Part shown: in pieces, positions 51,642-60,957 of the stretch
Numbering within the stretch: the stretch's first letter is position 1
How the letters are laid out: each line of letters opens with the position of its first letter
Assembly (NCBI RefSeq): GCF_000745005.1
Contig: NZ_JQNB01000001.1
Coordinates: forward strand, 1,729,501 to 1,793,500
Length of the DNA stretch: 64,000 nucleotides
Reading direction: 5' to 3'
Source: Luteibacter sp. 9135
GTDB taxonomy: Bacteria > Pseudomonadota > Gammaproteobacteria > Xanthomonadales > Rhodanobacteraceae
The notes under the pieces: generated by a model
Seen by the model: the letters and a program-made list of their open reading frames with translations, nothing else
The model's database searches: none
Told to the model about the DNA's origin: nothing
Translations under genes and position numbers: made by a program

Positions 51642-52490
51642 CTAAGCCGAACACGCCGCCATCAGCGCATCACGGAAACACGGCGCATCGACAAGCCGTG
51701 CGGCCAGCGTGCCCTTGAACGCATCGCCGGTGCCGCAGGTGGGCACGCGGTAGAGGTCGGCCTGGTCGCCGTAGCGGTCGCTGCCGTGGGAGACCAGGCA
51801 GCTCTTGTCCAGTGACACCACCACCGTGCCGGCGCACAGGCGGCGGGCGAGGGCGTTGATCGTGGTGTCGTCCATGCCAGTGACGGCGCTGGCGGTGATG
51901 TCGATGTTGAGGAAGCGGCCGCAGCAGCGGGCGAACTCGTGCAGGCTGAGCAGCAGCACGTCGGTGCTGGCGAACTCGCGCACGGAAAGACCGGGCGGTA
52001 GCGGACCGGGATCGAGGATGCGGATGAGGCGGTGCGTGCCGGCCAGGTCGAGCGTGGCGGCGATGGTGTCGATATTGGCTTCCGTCGACGCCAGCAGGAC
52101 CTTCGCGCTGGCGAACAGGTCCGCCTGCGCGGAGACGAAGGCGATCGACAGCTGGTCGTTGGCGCCCGAGGACAACGCCGAGAGGGTCTGGCCCTTGGCA
52201 TCGACGATGAGTGCGGTGCGGCCGGTGCGCACGCCGGTGGTGGATTGCCAGCGGGCATCGACCAGGGGCGGGACGCCCGAGGGATCGATCACGTCGTCGC
52301 CGATGGCGGCGATCAGGCCGGTGGCGACACCCGCCTGCGCGGCGGCGACGGCCTGGTGGAACGCCTTGCCGCCGGGGCGGCGTTCGAAGCGGTCGGCGTA
52401 GGCCGGTTCGCCATTGCGGGGAAGGGCCGGCGTCTGCCAGCGTTCTTCCTCGCTATAGCCACCGACAACGAGCAGGCGTACGCCGGACAC
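51642..52490 (-). CDS. PfkB-family carbohydrate/nucleoside kinase
   Basis: The 282-aa protein has the PfkB/ribokinase signatures: RRPGGKAFHQAVAAAQAGVATGLIAAIGDD (residues ~37-66; usual GGKGxNxA) and TCGTGDAFKGTLAARL (~251-266), with the catalytic Asp in GTGDAF. It is three bases downstream of a concentrative nucleoside transporter gene on the same strand, so it most likely phosphorylates an imported nucleoside or ribose. Size is slightly short but all key regions are present. Phe in place of the usual Gly/Ala-Asn (GKAFHQ) is a small oddity in the sugar-binding loop. Confidence 0.88.
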   Translation of the reverse strand: MSGVRLLVVGGYSEEERWQTPALPRNGEPAYADRFERRPGGKAFHQAVAAAQAGVATGLIAAIGDDVIDPSGVPPLVDARWQSTTGVRTGRTALIVDAKGQTLSALSSGANDQLSIAFVSAQADLFASAKVLLASTEANIDTIAATLDLAGTHRLIRILDPGPLPPGLSVREFASTDVLLLSLHEFARCCGRFLNIDITASAVTGMDDTTINALARRLCAGTVVVSLDKSCLVSHGSDRYGDQADLYRVPTCGTGDAFKGTLAARLVDAPCFRDALMAACSA

Positions 52491-52493
52491 GCC

Positions 52494-53798
52494 TCAGAAT
52501 CGCTCGAGCACGCCGGCGATGGTCGCCGTCATGAACGTGGCGATGGAGCCGCCCAGCACGGCACGCAGGCCGAGGCGGGCGAGATCGCCGCGACGGTTGG
52601 GTGCCAGGCCGCCGATGCCGCCGATCTGGATGGCGATGGACGAGAAGTTGGCGAAACCGCACAGCGCATACGTGGCGATCAGGCGGCTTTCCGGCAGCAG
52701 CTCGGGCAGGTGCTGGGCGAGCGAGGCGTAGGCCACGAATTCGTTGATGACCACCTTCTGGCCGATGAAGCTGCCGACCAGGGTGGCATCCTGCCAGGGC
52801 ACGCCGATCAGCCAGGCGATGGGCGAGAGCACCCAGCCGAAGATGGTCTCCAGGCTGAGCTTGACCTCGTGGCCGGTGGTGGCCAGCAGCCAGGCGTTGA
52901 TGCTGTGGTCGCCGCCGACGGTGCCCAGCCACTGCACGGGGCCGTTGACCAAGGCGATCAGCGCGATGAAGGCCAGCAGCATGGCGCCGACATTCATGGC
53001 CAGCTTCAGGCCGTCGCCGGCACCGGTGGCCGCCGCGTCGATGACGTTCGCGGTGGTCCGCTCCACGTCGATCTTGACGGTGCCGCGGGTAAGCGGCTCC
53101 TGCGTCTCGGGCACCAGGATCTTGGCCAGCACCATGGTGGCGGGCGCGGCCATGACGCTGGCGGTGAGCAGGTGCTTCGCATAGAACATGCGCTGCGCCG
53201 GGTCGTCACCGCCGAGCATGGCGACATAGGCGGCCATGACCGAGCCGGCGATATGCGCCATGCCGCCGATCATCACGGTCATCAGCTCGGCCTGGGTCAT
53301 CCGCTCGATATACGGCTTGATGGTCAGCGGTGCCTCGGTCTGGCCGATGAACACGCTGGCGCACACGCTGGTGGTCTCCGCACCGGACACGCGCATCACC
53401 TTGGTAATTACCCAGGCCATGGCCTTGACGATCTGCTGCATGACGCCGAGGTGGTACAGCACGCCGGTGAGGGCGGCGAAGAAGACGATGGTGGGCAGCA
53501 CCTTGACGGCGAAGATCACGCCGAACTTCGAGCTGTCCAGCAGGCTGCCGAAAATGAAGCGCGAGCCCACGTCCACATAGTCCAGCAGGCGGACGAAGCC
53601 GGTGGCGATGGCATCGAACACGTCGCGGCCCAGCGGCACCTTGAGCACCACGGCCGCGAAGGCGATCTGCAGGGCGACGCCCGTGGCGACCAGTTTCCAG
53701 TCGACCACACGCTTGTTGTTGGAGAAGCAGAACGCGATGCCGATCAGCACCGCCAACCCGAACAGGCCAAACAAAACGTGGCCAAGCAGACCCAGCAT
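52494..53798 (-). CDS. nupC: Concentrative nucleoside transporter (NupC/CNT family)
   Basis: The 434-aa inner-membrane protein has family features: VFIGQTEAPLTIKPYIERMTQAELMTVMIGGMAHIAGSVMAAYV (GQTEAP and the gate helices), FIGQKVVINEFVAYASL and ALCGFANFSSIAIQIGG near the C-terminus, all part of the nucleoside- and ion-binding core. CNT proteins import nucleosides with protons or sodium. The gene for a PfkB kinase follows after three bases, giving an import-and-phosphorylate pair. ATG 53798 is at the edge of the divergent gap with the LysE-type exporter. Confidence 0.92.
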   Translation of the reverse strand: MLGLLGHVLFGLFGLAVLIGIAFCFSNNKRVVDWKLVATGVALQIAFAAVVLKVPLGRDVFDAIATGFVRLLDYVDVGSRFIFGSLLDSSKFGVIFAVKVLPTIVFFAALTGVLYHLGVMQQIVKAMAWVITKVMRVSGAETTSVCASVFIGQTEAPLTIKPYIERMTQAELMTVMIGGMAHIAGSVMAAYVAMLGGDDPAQRMFYAKHLLTASVMAAPATMVLAKILVPETQEPLTRGTVKIDVERTTANVIDAAATGAGDGLKLAMNVGAMLLAFIALIALVNGPVQWLGTVGGDHSINAWLLATTGHEVKLSLETIFGWVLSPIAWLIGVPWQDATLVGSFIGQKVVINEFVAYASLAQHLPELLPESRLIATYALCGFANFSSIAIQIGGIGGLAPNRRGDLARLGLRAVLGGSIATFMTATIAGVLERF

Positions 53799-53926
53799 TG
53801 CGACTTACCCCTATGAAGGCCGGGGGTAGCCCCGTGACCGCTTTTAAAAACGCGAGGTTACGGGAGGTGGTCTCGTGGGGCAAGGCGCACTGCGAAATTC
53901 GGGTGAAGACGGGTAATCTTGGCCCC

Positions 53927-54562
53927 ATGAACCTGTTCCTGACCCTCGCCCTCGTTCAGATCGTCGCGCTCGTCACGCCGGGCCCCGACTTCTTCTTCGT
54001 CTCCCAGCTGGCCGCCAGCCGCTCGCGCCGCGAGGCCCTGGCCGGCGTGGTCGGTATCGCCCTCGGTGTGGCGGTGTGGGCCGCGCTGGCCTTGCTGGGC
54101 CTGCAACTGCTGCTGCACCGCCTGGCCTGGCTGGAGCGGGGCATCGCCATCCTCGGCGGCGCCTACCTCTGCTGGATGGGCCTGCGCATGCTGCGCGCCG
54201 CATGGCGGGCCCCGCCGAAGGCCGAGGCGGAAGCCGCGGCGCCCGTGGTGGACGTGCGCGGTTCCAGCCCGGGTCGCGCCCTGGCGCGGGGGCTCGCGAC
54301 CAACCTGGCCAACCCCAAGGCCGCGGTGTATTTCGCCTCGATCTTCTCGGCCTTCGTGGGCGAGGGCACGGATGGCGCCACCCGCTGGGGCCTATGGGCC
54401 ATGGTCACCGCGGAAACCGTGCTGTGGTTCGGGCTGGTCGCGGGCATCTTCGCCCTGCCGGCGATGCGCCGGGCCTACGTGCGCGCCGGCCGCTGGATCG
54501 ACGGCGGCGCTGGGGCGGTGTTTACCTTGTTCGGGTTGCACCTGGTGTTTGCGCGGCGCTGA
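53927..54562 (+). CDS. LysE/RhtC-family amino-acid exporter
   Basis: ATG 53927 gives 211 aa with about six membrane segments; the longer open frame overlaps the promoter region. The start NLFLTLALVQIVALVTPGPDFFFVSQLAASRSRREALAGVVGIALG is diagnostic (TPGPDFF). ATNLANPKAAVYFASIFSAFV is the second repeat hallmark. The RhtC type exports threonine and homoserine. It diverges from the nucleoside transporter; the gene for an unknown protein starts 16 bp later. Confidence 0.92.
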   Translation: MNLFLTLALVQIVALVTPGPDFFFVSQLAASRSRREALAGVVGIALGVAVWAALALLGLQLLLHRLAWLERGIAILGGAYLCWMGLRMLRAAWRAPPKAEAEAAAPVVDVRGSSPGRALARGLATNLANPKAAVYFASIFSAFVGEGTDGATRWGLWAMVTAETVLWFGLVAGIFALPAMRRAYVRAGRWIDGGAGAVFTLFGLHLVFARR

Positions 54563-54577
54563 CCTGACGCCTCCCCT

Positions 54578-55201
54578 ATGAATAACCGGTTCGATAGACG
54601 GCTCGATCAATCAGCTCTTGAGCGTCTCGGCCCCGGTCGCGCCGCAGCAGTGGCTGCGGCCGCATTGGATCGGATGAGTGTTGGGTATGGTCTGTGGGCA
54701 CCCCCGAACGGCCATACACCCGTCAATACTATTCTCGATAGCGTCTGGCACTTCGTCATCGAAGGCAGTGGGCTTCCGGTGCGGGAAGTGATCGAGCGGC
54801 TTTATCCATCGCCTGACGTGCCACCGATCACCGAGTCGCCGTATGCGGAATCTTTTCTGGAATCGTTCGAGCTACTTGTGGAGTTTTCGAAGACGCGAGA
54901 GATCAGGCGGCTGGTGGAGATACGGGAGGCTGCTTACAACATGGCGGACCGGGCGGCCGGACAGGTGCTTTTCAGTCACCTGGAGGTTGCCGGGTTTTAC
55001 AAGCTTACGGCGGAGATGGATAGGATGATTTCCCATCATCCTTGGGTTGATCGTGAATTGTCCTCCCAGGAAGCCGATGTTCTGGAAGCGGATCGACTTG
55101 CCGATTTTCATGCGCTGATCAAGTGTCTTCGCGAACGCGCGCGGTCTACGCCCGTGATTTCATCGAAACAACTGCACGAGATAAAGTTCTTGCAAGGCTA
55201 G
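54578..55201 (+). CDS. Soluble protein of unknown function (207 aa)
   Basis: The protein is mainly helical, without signal peptide or membrane helix. The middle (TPVNTILDSVWHFVIEGSG and ESFLESFELLVEFSKTREI) distantly recalls DUF416/YjaG-like proteins, but key regions are not clearly matched. GC content drops from the preceding exporter gene. It may be translated with the exporter (16-bp gap), though no ribosome site is clear before ATG 54578. The following two genes are also small and AT-richer and the last is Imm40-like, so this may be an orphan immunity-type protein. Confidence 0.7.
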   Translation: MNNRFDRRLDQSALERLGPGRAAAVAAAALDRMSVGYGLWAPPNGHTPVNTILDSVWHFVIEGSGLPVREVIERLYPSPDVPPITESPYAESFLESFELLVEFSKTREIRRLVEIREAAYNMADRAAGQVLFSHLEVAGFYKLTAEMDRMISHHPWVDRELSSQEADVLEADRLADFHALIKCLRERARSTPVISSKQLHEIKFLQG

Positions 55202-55291
55202 TTCCTGTTTTGCATAAGCTCGCAGCGGACCTCCTGTAAGGATTCATGCTCGATCGCGTGCTGACTCACTCATAGTGAGAGGAAATGGTTC

Positions 55292-55876
55292 ATGCTGACC
55301 GCGGAAGGACGAAAATATAAGGCTGAGCTCGAAGCCCGAATTGAAGCGAGGATCGCTGCGTTCAAGATCGAGCAGAGAGAACTTCTGGAAGAACTGGCAA
55401 GCGTCGGTATCCGTGTCGATATAGTAAATCGCCTTACCCATGTGTCCGCGAGCACGTTTCGACATGCTCTCCCGATAATCTTGAATCACCTCAAAAGACA
55501 TTATTCGGCTGGCACGCTCGAATCACTCGCCAGGTTGCTTGCAAGGAAAGAAGCGCAGCCACACTGGGACGACATTGTGTCCATGTACAAAGCTTCTGCC
55601 GGTCAAAAACACGAGGGTCCGGGTGATGTCAGCATGGCATTGGCTGCGGCTGTTGCCGCAAGCTGCCCGCCACGGCGAATACCCGAGCTTATCGAGCTTT
55701 TACGCGATCACGCTTTACCGAATAGGGTACTGCTCCTGGCTCCCATCCGGCGCAGGCGCGGAACAAACCGGGGCATCGCGGACGTCATCGCCGAGCTACG
55801 TCATGACCCCGAACTCTCGATCGAAATCAACTCCTGGAAGGTGCTCGGCCCCCACGAGCGGCCGTTATCGCACTGA
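55292..55876 (+). CDS. Helical protein of unknown function (194 aa)
   Basis: ATG 55292 follows GAGAGGAAATGG. The first ~50 residues form a charged helix (KYKAELEARIEARIAAFKIEQRELLEELASVG). The rest looks like short helical repeats (HALPIILNHLKRHYSAGTLESLARLLARKEA; RRIPELIELLRDHALPN), HEAT-like. There is no signal peptide. Small helical-repeat proteins of this style are common among immunity proteins, and the neighbour 135 bases downstream is Imm40-like, but no family is assigned. Confidence 0.72.
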   Translation: MLTAEGRKYKAELEARIEARIAAFKIEQRELLEELASVGIRVDIVNRLTHVSASTFRHALPIILNHLKRHYSAGTLESLARLLARKEAQPHWDDIVSMYKASAGQKHEGPGDVSMALAAAVAASCPPRRIPELIELLRDHALPNRVLLLAPIRRRRGTNRGIADVIAELRHDPELSIEINSWKVLGPHERPLSH

Positions 55877-56011
55877 ACGACAAGATGTGCGGATGATTTC
55901 GCCGGCTCGCTTCTAATGTTGGGTGGTCGATGCTCGCGTGACCCAGCGTGCCTCTTGGATGGCGACCAGAAAATTAGTCCAAGCGCATGTCCACAATCGA
56001 GGAGTAGTCTT

Positions 56012-56356
56012 TTGAGTCTTCCTGCGTCCTACGTGCAAGTGCTCCAAGAATGCGGCGTTCCCATGATGGAGTCGTTGGGAGTAGCCGATGTGGCGCTGCT
56101 GGCCGACGATGCGGTGGATGCCGCTGAGACGTTAGAGGGTACCGGGGTGGCGATTCTCGGCGGAGACGTTTTCTACGCAACAGCGCAGGGCTTTGAGATG
56201 CCGCGTGCCTACTGGGACACCAAGCCGAATCCGGGCGAGACTGCTGCTGAGTACGTCATTCGTTCCATCCTGGAGACTCGCGATTACATCCGCGGATATC
56301 AGGTGCCTGCGAACAAGACCGCGCTCTTTTCCATGGTAGTCGCCCAGGTGTTCTGA
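56012..56356 (+). CDS. Imm40-like immunity protein
   Basis: I chose TTG 56012 because GAGGAG lies seven bases upstream; the longer frame from ATG 55916 has no such site. The 114-aa product begins SLPASYVQVLQECGVPMMESLG and contains ALLADDAVDAAETLEGTGVAILGGDVFY, a Tyr-Trp pair (AYWDTKPNPGETAAEYVIRSILETRDYI) and a final hydrophobic strand. The order helix - VxxLGGDVxY - YWD - E..YV.RS...A/R.YI matches what I know of Imm40 family proteins that protect from polymorphic toxins. No toxin gene is adjacent, so it looks like an orphan immunity gene. It converges on the trehalose synthase-like gene (42-bp gap). Confidence 0.7.
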   Translation: MSLPASYVQVLQECGVPMMESLGVADVALLADDAVDAAETLEGTGVAILGGDVFYATAQGFEMPRAYWDTKPNPGETAAEYVIRSILETRDYIRGYQVPANKTALFSMVVAQVF

Positions 56357-56398
56357 TCCGTCGTCATGTCTGGCAAGTGGGCAAGCCCGCTTTCCGCC

Positions 56399-58054
56399 TC
56401 AAACCCCATCCACTTCCTTCCGCTTGAGGATGTAGCCAAGCCCACCCTCGCGGAACCAGCGGTACCCGTACGGTTCCAGCAGGATGCGATGCATGCCGCG
56501 CGCATCGGGTTCGCTGTGGTCGTCGGAGAGTACGTTGGTCAGTTGCCCGTCCCGGGAGAACACGGCCTCGCAGGGTGCGTCGGACAGGTTGTGCAGGAAC
56601 ACGACGGCGTTGCCGCGCCAGGTGTAGCGGATCATCAGGATCGCATCGTCGTCCAGCGGTATCGCCTCGAAATCGCCCCAGGACACCTCCAGGATTTCCT
56701 TGCGCATGCGGATGACGCGCTCCATCCAGTTCAGCAGCGAATCCGGGTCCCGCCGCTGTTCGGCCACGTTGACATGGGGGTAGCCAAACGGGCCTTCCGC
56801 GATCACCTTGCCGACGGAGCGCTTCGCGTCGGTAAAGCCGCCCAGCCGTTCGGTCGACCACTGCATGGGCGTGCGCGCGCATTCGCGCTCGGGTAGCGAC
56901 AGGTCGTCGCCCATGCCGATCTCGTCGCCGTAGCGGATCACCGGCGTGCCGGGCAGGGTGAGCATCAGCGAATAGGCCAACTCCAGGCGGCGGCGGTCGT
57001 TACGCAGCATCGGCGCCAGGCGCCGGCGGATGCCGCGGTCGTACAGCTGCATGTCCTTGTCCGGTCCGAACTCGGCAAACACCTTCGCCTGCTGCGCCTT
57101 GGTCAGGCGGCCCAGGTCGAGCTCGTCGTGGTTGCGCAGGAACAGTGCCCACTGCCCGGTGGCCGGACGCGGCTTGGTCTTCTCCAACGCCTTGACCAGC
57201 GGGCGCACGTCCGCGGCGGCCAGCGCATAGAACAGGTTCTGGTTGACCTGGAAATTGAACATCATCTGCAGGCGATCGCCGTCGTCGCCGAAGTACTGCA
57301 TATCGTCCTTGGGCAGGATGTTGGCTTCCCCCAGGATGATCGCGTCGCCCTTGCGCCACTGCAGCAGTTCGCGGAAGGAGCGCAGCATGTCGAACTGCTC
57401 CTTCGGCTTCTTCACGTCCGCGCCCTTGGTCGCGATGACGAAGGGCACGGCGTCCATGCGGAAGCCGGACACGCCCAGCTGCGTCCAGAAGCCCATGATC
57501 TTCAGGATCTCGGCCTGCACATAGGGATTGGCGGTGTCCAGGTCGGGCTGGAAGTCGTAGAAGCGGTGGAAATACCACGCCTTGGCCTGCGCGTTGTGCG
57601 TCCACGTGCTCTTTTGCACGCCGGGAAATACCATGCCCTCATCGGCGTTGGCCGGGCGCGTTTTCGACCACACGTACCAGTCGCGGTACTTCGAGGAGGG
57701 GTCGCGGCACGCTTCGCGGAACCAGGGGTGCTTGTCGGAGGTGTGGTTGACCACCAGGTCGATTAGCACGCGCATGCCGCGCTGGTGGGCGGCGTGGGTG
57801 AACTCGACGAAGTCGCCCAGCGTGCCGTAGCGTGGGTCCACGTTGTAATAGTCGGCGATGTCGTAGCCGCCGTCGCGCAGGGGTGAGGTCTGGAAGGGCA
57901 TCAGCCAGACGGCGGTGACGCCCAGGCCCTGCAGGTAATCCAGCCGCCGCGACAGGCCCTGGAAATCGCCGATGCCGTCGCCGTTGGAGTCCTGGAAGCT
58001 GCCGACGGACAGGCAGTAGATCACGGCGTTCTTGTACCAGAGGTCGTTGATCAT
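56399..58054 (-). CDS. GH13 trehalose synthase-like enzyme
   Basis: The 551-aa protein is a complete GH13 enzyme: start WYKNAVIYCLSVGSFQDSNGDGIGDFQGL, VIDLVVNHTSDKHPWF, nucleophile D201 in GFRMDAVPF, acid/base E243 in ILGEANI and D310 in FLRNHDELDL. The last, with RRRLAPMLRNDRRRLELAYSLMLTLPGTPV, is typical of subfamily GH13_16 (maltose alpha-D-glucosyltransferase/trehalose synthase), which converts maltose and trehalose. No maltokinase domain is fused. It is divergent from another GH13 enzyme (92-bp gap), so the two probably serve one alpha-glucan or trehalose pathway. Confidence 0.88.
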   Translation of the reverse strand: MINDLWYKNAVIYCLSVGSFQDSNGDGIGDFQGLSRRLDYLQGLGVTAVWLMPFQTSPLRDGGYDIADYYNVDPRYGTLGDFVEFTHAAHQRGMRVLIDLVVNHTSDKHPWFREACRDPSSKYRDWYVWSKTRPANADEGMVFPGVQKSTWTHNAQAKAWYFHRFYDFQPDLDTANPYVQAEILKIMGFWTQLGVSGFRMDAVPFVIATKGADVKKPKEQFDMLRSFRELLQWRKGDAIILGEANILPKDDMQYFGDDGDRLQMMFNFQVNQNLFYALAAADVRPLVKALEKTKPRPATGQWALFLRNHDELDLGRLTKAQQAKVFAEFGPDKDMQLYDRGIRRRLAPMLRNDRRRLELAYSLMLTLPGTPVIRYGDEIGMGDDLSLPERECARTPMQWSTERLGGFTDAKRSVGKVIAEGPFGYPHVNVAEQRRDPDSLLNWMERVIRMRKEILEVSWGDFEAIPLDDDAILMIRYTWRGNAVVFLHNLSDAPCEAVFSRDGQLTNVLSDDHSEPDARGMHRILLEPYGYRWFREGGLGYILKRKEVDGV

Positions 58055-58146
58055 GACGGCGCTCGCGGCAGACTGGGGGTGGCGGGAGCGTACGGGGCCG
58101 GGCGTGAAGGCGTTACCTACACATCCGCCGCGTCACCCTCGCTTGC

Positions 58147-59721
58147 ATGACGATGACAGCACGTAGCTGGTGGCGCGATGGCGTCATCTACCAGGTGTAC
58201 CCCCGCTCCTTCGCCGATGCGAACGGCGATGGGATCGGCGATCTCGAAGGGTTGCGCGGCAAGCTGCCCTACCTGGCCGACCTCGGCGTGGATGCGATCT
58301 GGATATCGCCGATCTATCCGTCGCCGATGGCCGACTTCGGCTATGACGTCAGCGACTACCGCGGCGTCGATCCCCTGTTTGGTGACATCGAGCGAATGGA
58401 CGCCGTGATCGCCGATGCGCATGCGCTGGGGCTGAAGGTCATCCTGGATTTCGTGCCCAATCACAGCTCCGACGAGCACCCGTGGTTCCGCGAGAGCCGC
58501 CGCGCGCGCGACAGCGTGTTCCGCGACTGGTACATCTGGCACGATCCCGCCCCGGGCGGTGGCCCGCCCAATAACTGGTTGTCCAACTTCGGCGGCAGCG
58601 CCTGGACGTTCGACGCGGGCACCGTCCAGTACTACCTGCACCTGTTCCTGGACAAGCAGCCCGACCTCAACTGGCGGCACCCCGCGCTTCGCGAAGCCAT
58701 GTTCGAGTCGATGCGTTTCTGGCTTCGCCGCGGCGTGGACGGCTTTCGTGTGGACGTGCTCTACCACGTGATGAAGGACGCGCAGTTTCGCGACAATCCA
58801 CTCAATCCGGCATACCGCGACGGCATCGATTCGGAGGCCAACCGCTTCCTGCCGACCCATATCGCGGACCTGCCGGAGACGATGGATGTGGTGGCGGCGA
58901 TGCGGGCGGTGGTGGATGAATTCCCGGACCGCGTATTGATCGGCGAACTGTACCTGCCGCTGGAGCGCATCGTCGCCTATTACGGCGACCGCCTGCAGGG
59001 CGCCAACCTGCCGTTCAACTTCCTGCTGATCGGTGCGCCCTGGCACGCGCGCGACATCGCTTCGCTGGTCGAACGCTATGAAGCGGCCCTGCCGCCGGGT
59101 GGCTGGCCGAACTGGGTGCTGGGCAACCACGACAAGCCGCGCATCGCCTCGCGCGTGGGCGATGCGCAGGCACGTATCGCGGCGATGCTGCTGCTTACCC
59201 TGCGGGGTACGCCGACGTTGTATTACGGGGACGAGATCGGCATGCATGATGTAGCCATCCCGCATGCGGAAGTGCGCGATCCGTTCGAACTCAACGAGCC
59301 GGACAAGGGCCTGGGCCGCGATCCGCAGCGTACGCCGATGCGCTGGACCCCCGGGCCGGGTGCCGGTTTCACCAACGGGGTGCCGTGGCTGCGCCTGGGC
59401 GACGACGTGGCGACGCGTAACGTGGCAACGGAGTCCGCCGATCCTGCGTCGATCTGGTCGTTGTATCGATCGTTGCTGTGGATGCGCCGGGCATCGCGGG
59501 CGCTGAGCGCAGGCAACGTACGCATCTTGGGCGTCAGCGACGCGGTGCTGGCTTATGAGCGCGTCGCGGGCGATGAACGTCTCGTGGTCGTGCTCAATGT
59601 CACCGACGCGCCTGCGCAGTTGCCGATCGACGAGCCGGTGGGGCCGTGCGTGCTTTCCACGCGCGGGGATAACCGGCGTGGTGTGCTGCAGGCGTCCGAG
59701 GGGCGTATCTACCTGGGGTGA
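58147..59721 (+). CDS. GH13 alpha-glucosidase
   Basis: The 524-aa protein has the oligo-1,6-glucosidase/alpha-glucosidase pattern: WWRDGVIYQVYPRSFADANGDGIGDLEGL, VILDFVPNHSSDEHPWF, nucleophile D203 in GFRVDVLYHVMKD, acid/base E267 in LIGELYLP and D329 in LGNHDKPRI. It has no signal peptide, so it acts on sugars already in the cytoplasm. ATG 58147 or 58153 may be used; neither has a strong ribosome site. It diverges from the trehalose synthase-like gene and converges on a tiny membrane protein gene. Confidence 0.9.
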   Translation: MTMTARSWWRDGVIYQVYPRSFADANGDGIGDLEGLRGKLPYLADLGVDAIWISPIYPSPMADFGYDVSDYRGVDPLFGDIERMDAVIADAHALGLKVILDFVPNHSSDEHPWFRESRRARDSVFRDWYIWHDPAPGGGPPNNWLSNFGGSAWTFDAGTVQYYLHLFLDKQPDLNWRHPALREAMFESMRFWLRRGVDGFRVDVLYHVMKDAQFRDNPLNPAYRDGIDSEANRFLPTHIADLPETMDVVAAMRAVVDEFPDRVLIGELYLPLERIVAYYGDRLQGANLPFNFLLIGAPWHARDIASLVERYEAALPPGGWPNWVLGNHDKPRIASRVGDAQARIAAMLLLTLRGTPTLYYGDEIGMHDVAIPHAEVRDPFELNEPDKGLGRDPQRTPMRWTPGPGAGFTNGVPWLRLGDDVATRNVATESADPASIWSLYRSLLWMRRASRALSAGNVRILGVSDAVLAYERVAGDERLVVVLNVTDAPAQLPIDEPVGPCVLSTRGDNRRGVLQASEGRIYLG

Positions 59722-59752
59722 GCGACGTCCGGGTGATGCTCGGCGCAGCAGG

Positions 59753-59929
59753 TCAAAGGTACTGCCGCAGGATCAGGCCGATAATGCCCAGCAGCACGGC
59801 CACGACAATGATGTGCCGCAGATAGGCGCCGCCGGATACGCCGCCGTCGTAACTGGCATCGTCGAAATCGTGCGTAGCGTCGCGTGGGTGACGCACGAAG
59901 GGCAGGCGAAGGCGGCGTTTGCGGACCAT
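59753..59929 (-). CDS. Small single-helix membrane protein (58 aa)
   Basis: The minus strand from ATG 59929 to TGA 59753-59755 encodes 58 residues. A basic N-terminus (MVRKRRLRLPFVRHPRD) and a short acidic/Gly stretch are followed by one C-terminal helix, LRHIIVVAVLLGIIGLILRQYL. This is the look of genuine small inner-membrane proteins. No clear ribosome site is seen. It lies 31 bp after the alpha-glucosidase stop (convergent) and 59 bp downstream of the zinc-domain gene. Confidence 0.6.
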   Translation of the reverse strand: MVRKRRLRLPFVRHPRDATHDFDDASYDGGVSGGAYLRHIIVVAVLLGIIGLILRQYL

Positions 59930-59988
59930 GGCGCCATCTTAGCGTCCCGCGGTCAACGCGGCGTCAGCGGGCCGCGGACGTGCACGGG

Positions 59989-60957
59989 TCATGCGCCGGG
60001 CTTTACCCGCGATGTGCTCGCCAGCTCCTGAAGGATCTCCGGCCCGCGCACGTCGATATGGTCCAGGTTGTTGGCATAGAAACGAACGAACGGTTTCTCG
60101 GCGTCCTTGGGCATCCACGGTTTCGCCCACACGAACACCACGCAGTAGCCGCCGGATTCGGCGATCAACTTGTCCAGACGGGCGCGCAACAGCTTGCGTA
60201 CGGGGTAGGCGTCGATGTCTTTCGCGGTGAGGGTGATGGTCGGGCGAAGTTCGTCGTCGCCGTGGCGGAACGGACGCGAGAACTTCAGGTAATACCCGCC
60301 TTCCTTCGTGGCTCGCAGGGAGGCCGCGCCCCACCATACCGCCCGGGTGCCGGTCAGGTCGGCCACCTTCTGCCGGAACACGTTACGGAACAGGGCTTCG
60401 TAGGTGGTGGTTTCCCCACCGATCGCCACCTGGGCCTCGCCGAGATCGTCGTCACGGCGGTGTTCGAGGAATTTCTGCACCAGTGACGAAAGGCGGTAGT
60501 AGTGGCTGGGCCGTCGGGTGGTCGCTGCCGCCGTGACGCGGCGCGGGCGGGGGGCGGCGGGATCGCCGGGCGTCGGCGGGCTTTGGTCGGGTGGTGTGCC
60601 TGGACTCGGCGGGATGGCTGCCAAGCCGCTCACCGGCGGCACCGCGCGGAAATGATCGGCGGGGCGCTCGGCTTCGAACACGTCGGGCTGCTTGTCGTTC
60701 CTGGCCTCGCCGGTGGCGTGCACCACCTCGCAGGTGTCCGCGTGGTCGTCGATCCGGCGGGAGCGGAAGTACGGGCGAATCCGTAGGTTTTGCTCCGGTT
60801 TTTCGAGGCAGGCGCAGATCAGCTGGGCGGTGCACCCCTGGCCGATGCAGTAGAAGACGGGTTCTTCGCCCAGCAGGTCGGCCCAGTACAGCTCATACGC
60901 GCGCTCCGCGGTCAGCGGCTCGCTTCGGGTGGGCGTGATCGCTTCTTCGATCGACAC
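59989..60957 (-). CDS. Unknown protein with CoiA-like N-terminal zinc segment (322 aa)
   Basis: The N-terminal ~75 residues contain paired cysteines and a terminal His-Cys ([16 protein letters not shown], then [17 protein letters not shown]), like the zinc-binding front segment of CoiA-type competence proteins and some DNA-repair/nuclease families. A proline-rich disordered linker (~105-145) follows. The C-terminal half ([54 protein letters not shown] and [20 protein letters not shown]) is mixed alpha/beta. No active site is assigned. It diverges from wrbA. A role with nucleic acid is only a guess from the front segment. Confidence 0.75.
   Translation of the reverse strand: MSIEEAITPTRSEPLTAERAYELYWADLLGEEPVFYCIGQGCTAQLICACLEKPEQNLRIRPYFRSRRIDDHADTCEVVHATGEARNDKQPDVFEAERPADHFRAVPPVSGLAAIPPSPGTPPDQSPPTPGDPAAPRPRRVTAAATTRRPSHYYRLSSLVQKFLEHRRDDDLGEAQVAIGGETTTYEALFRNVFRQKVADLTGTRAVWWGAASLRATKEGGYYLKFSRPFRHGDDELRPTITLTAKDIDAYPVRKLLRARLDKLIAESGGYCVVFVWAKPWMPKDAEKPFVRFYANNLDHIDVRGPEILQELASTSRVKPGA

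Noticed and set aside
52032..53816. 594-aa plus-strand open frame
   Set aside because: Antisense to the nucleoside transporter and kinase genes; its composition (Gly, His, Asp, Arg, Gln rich) is typical of a shadow frame.
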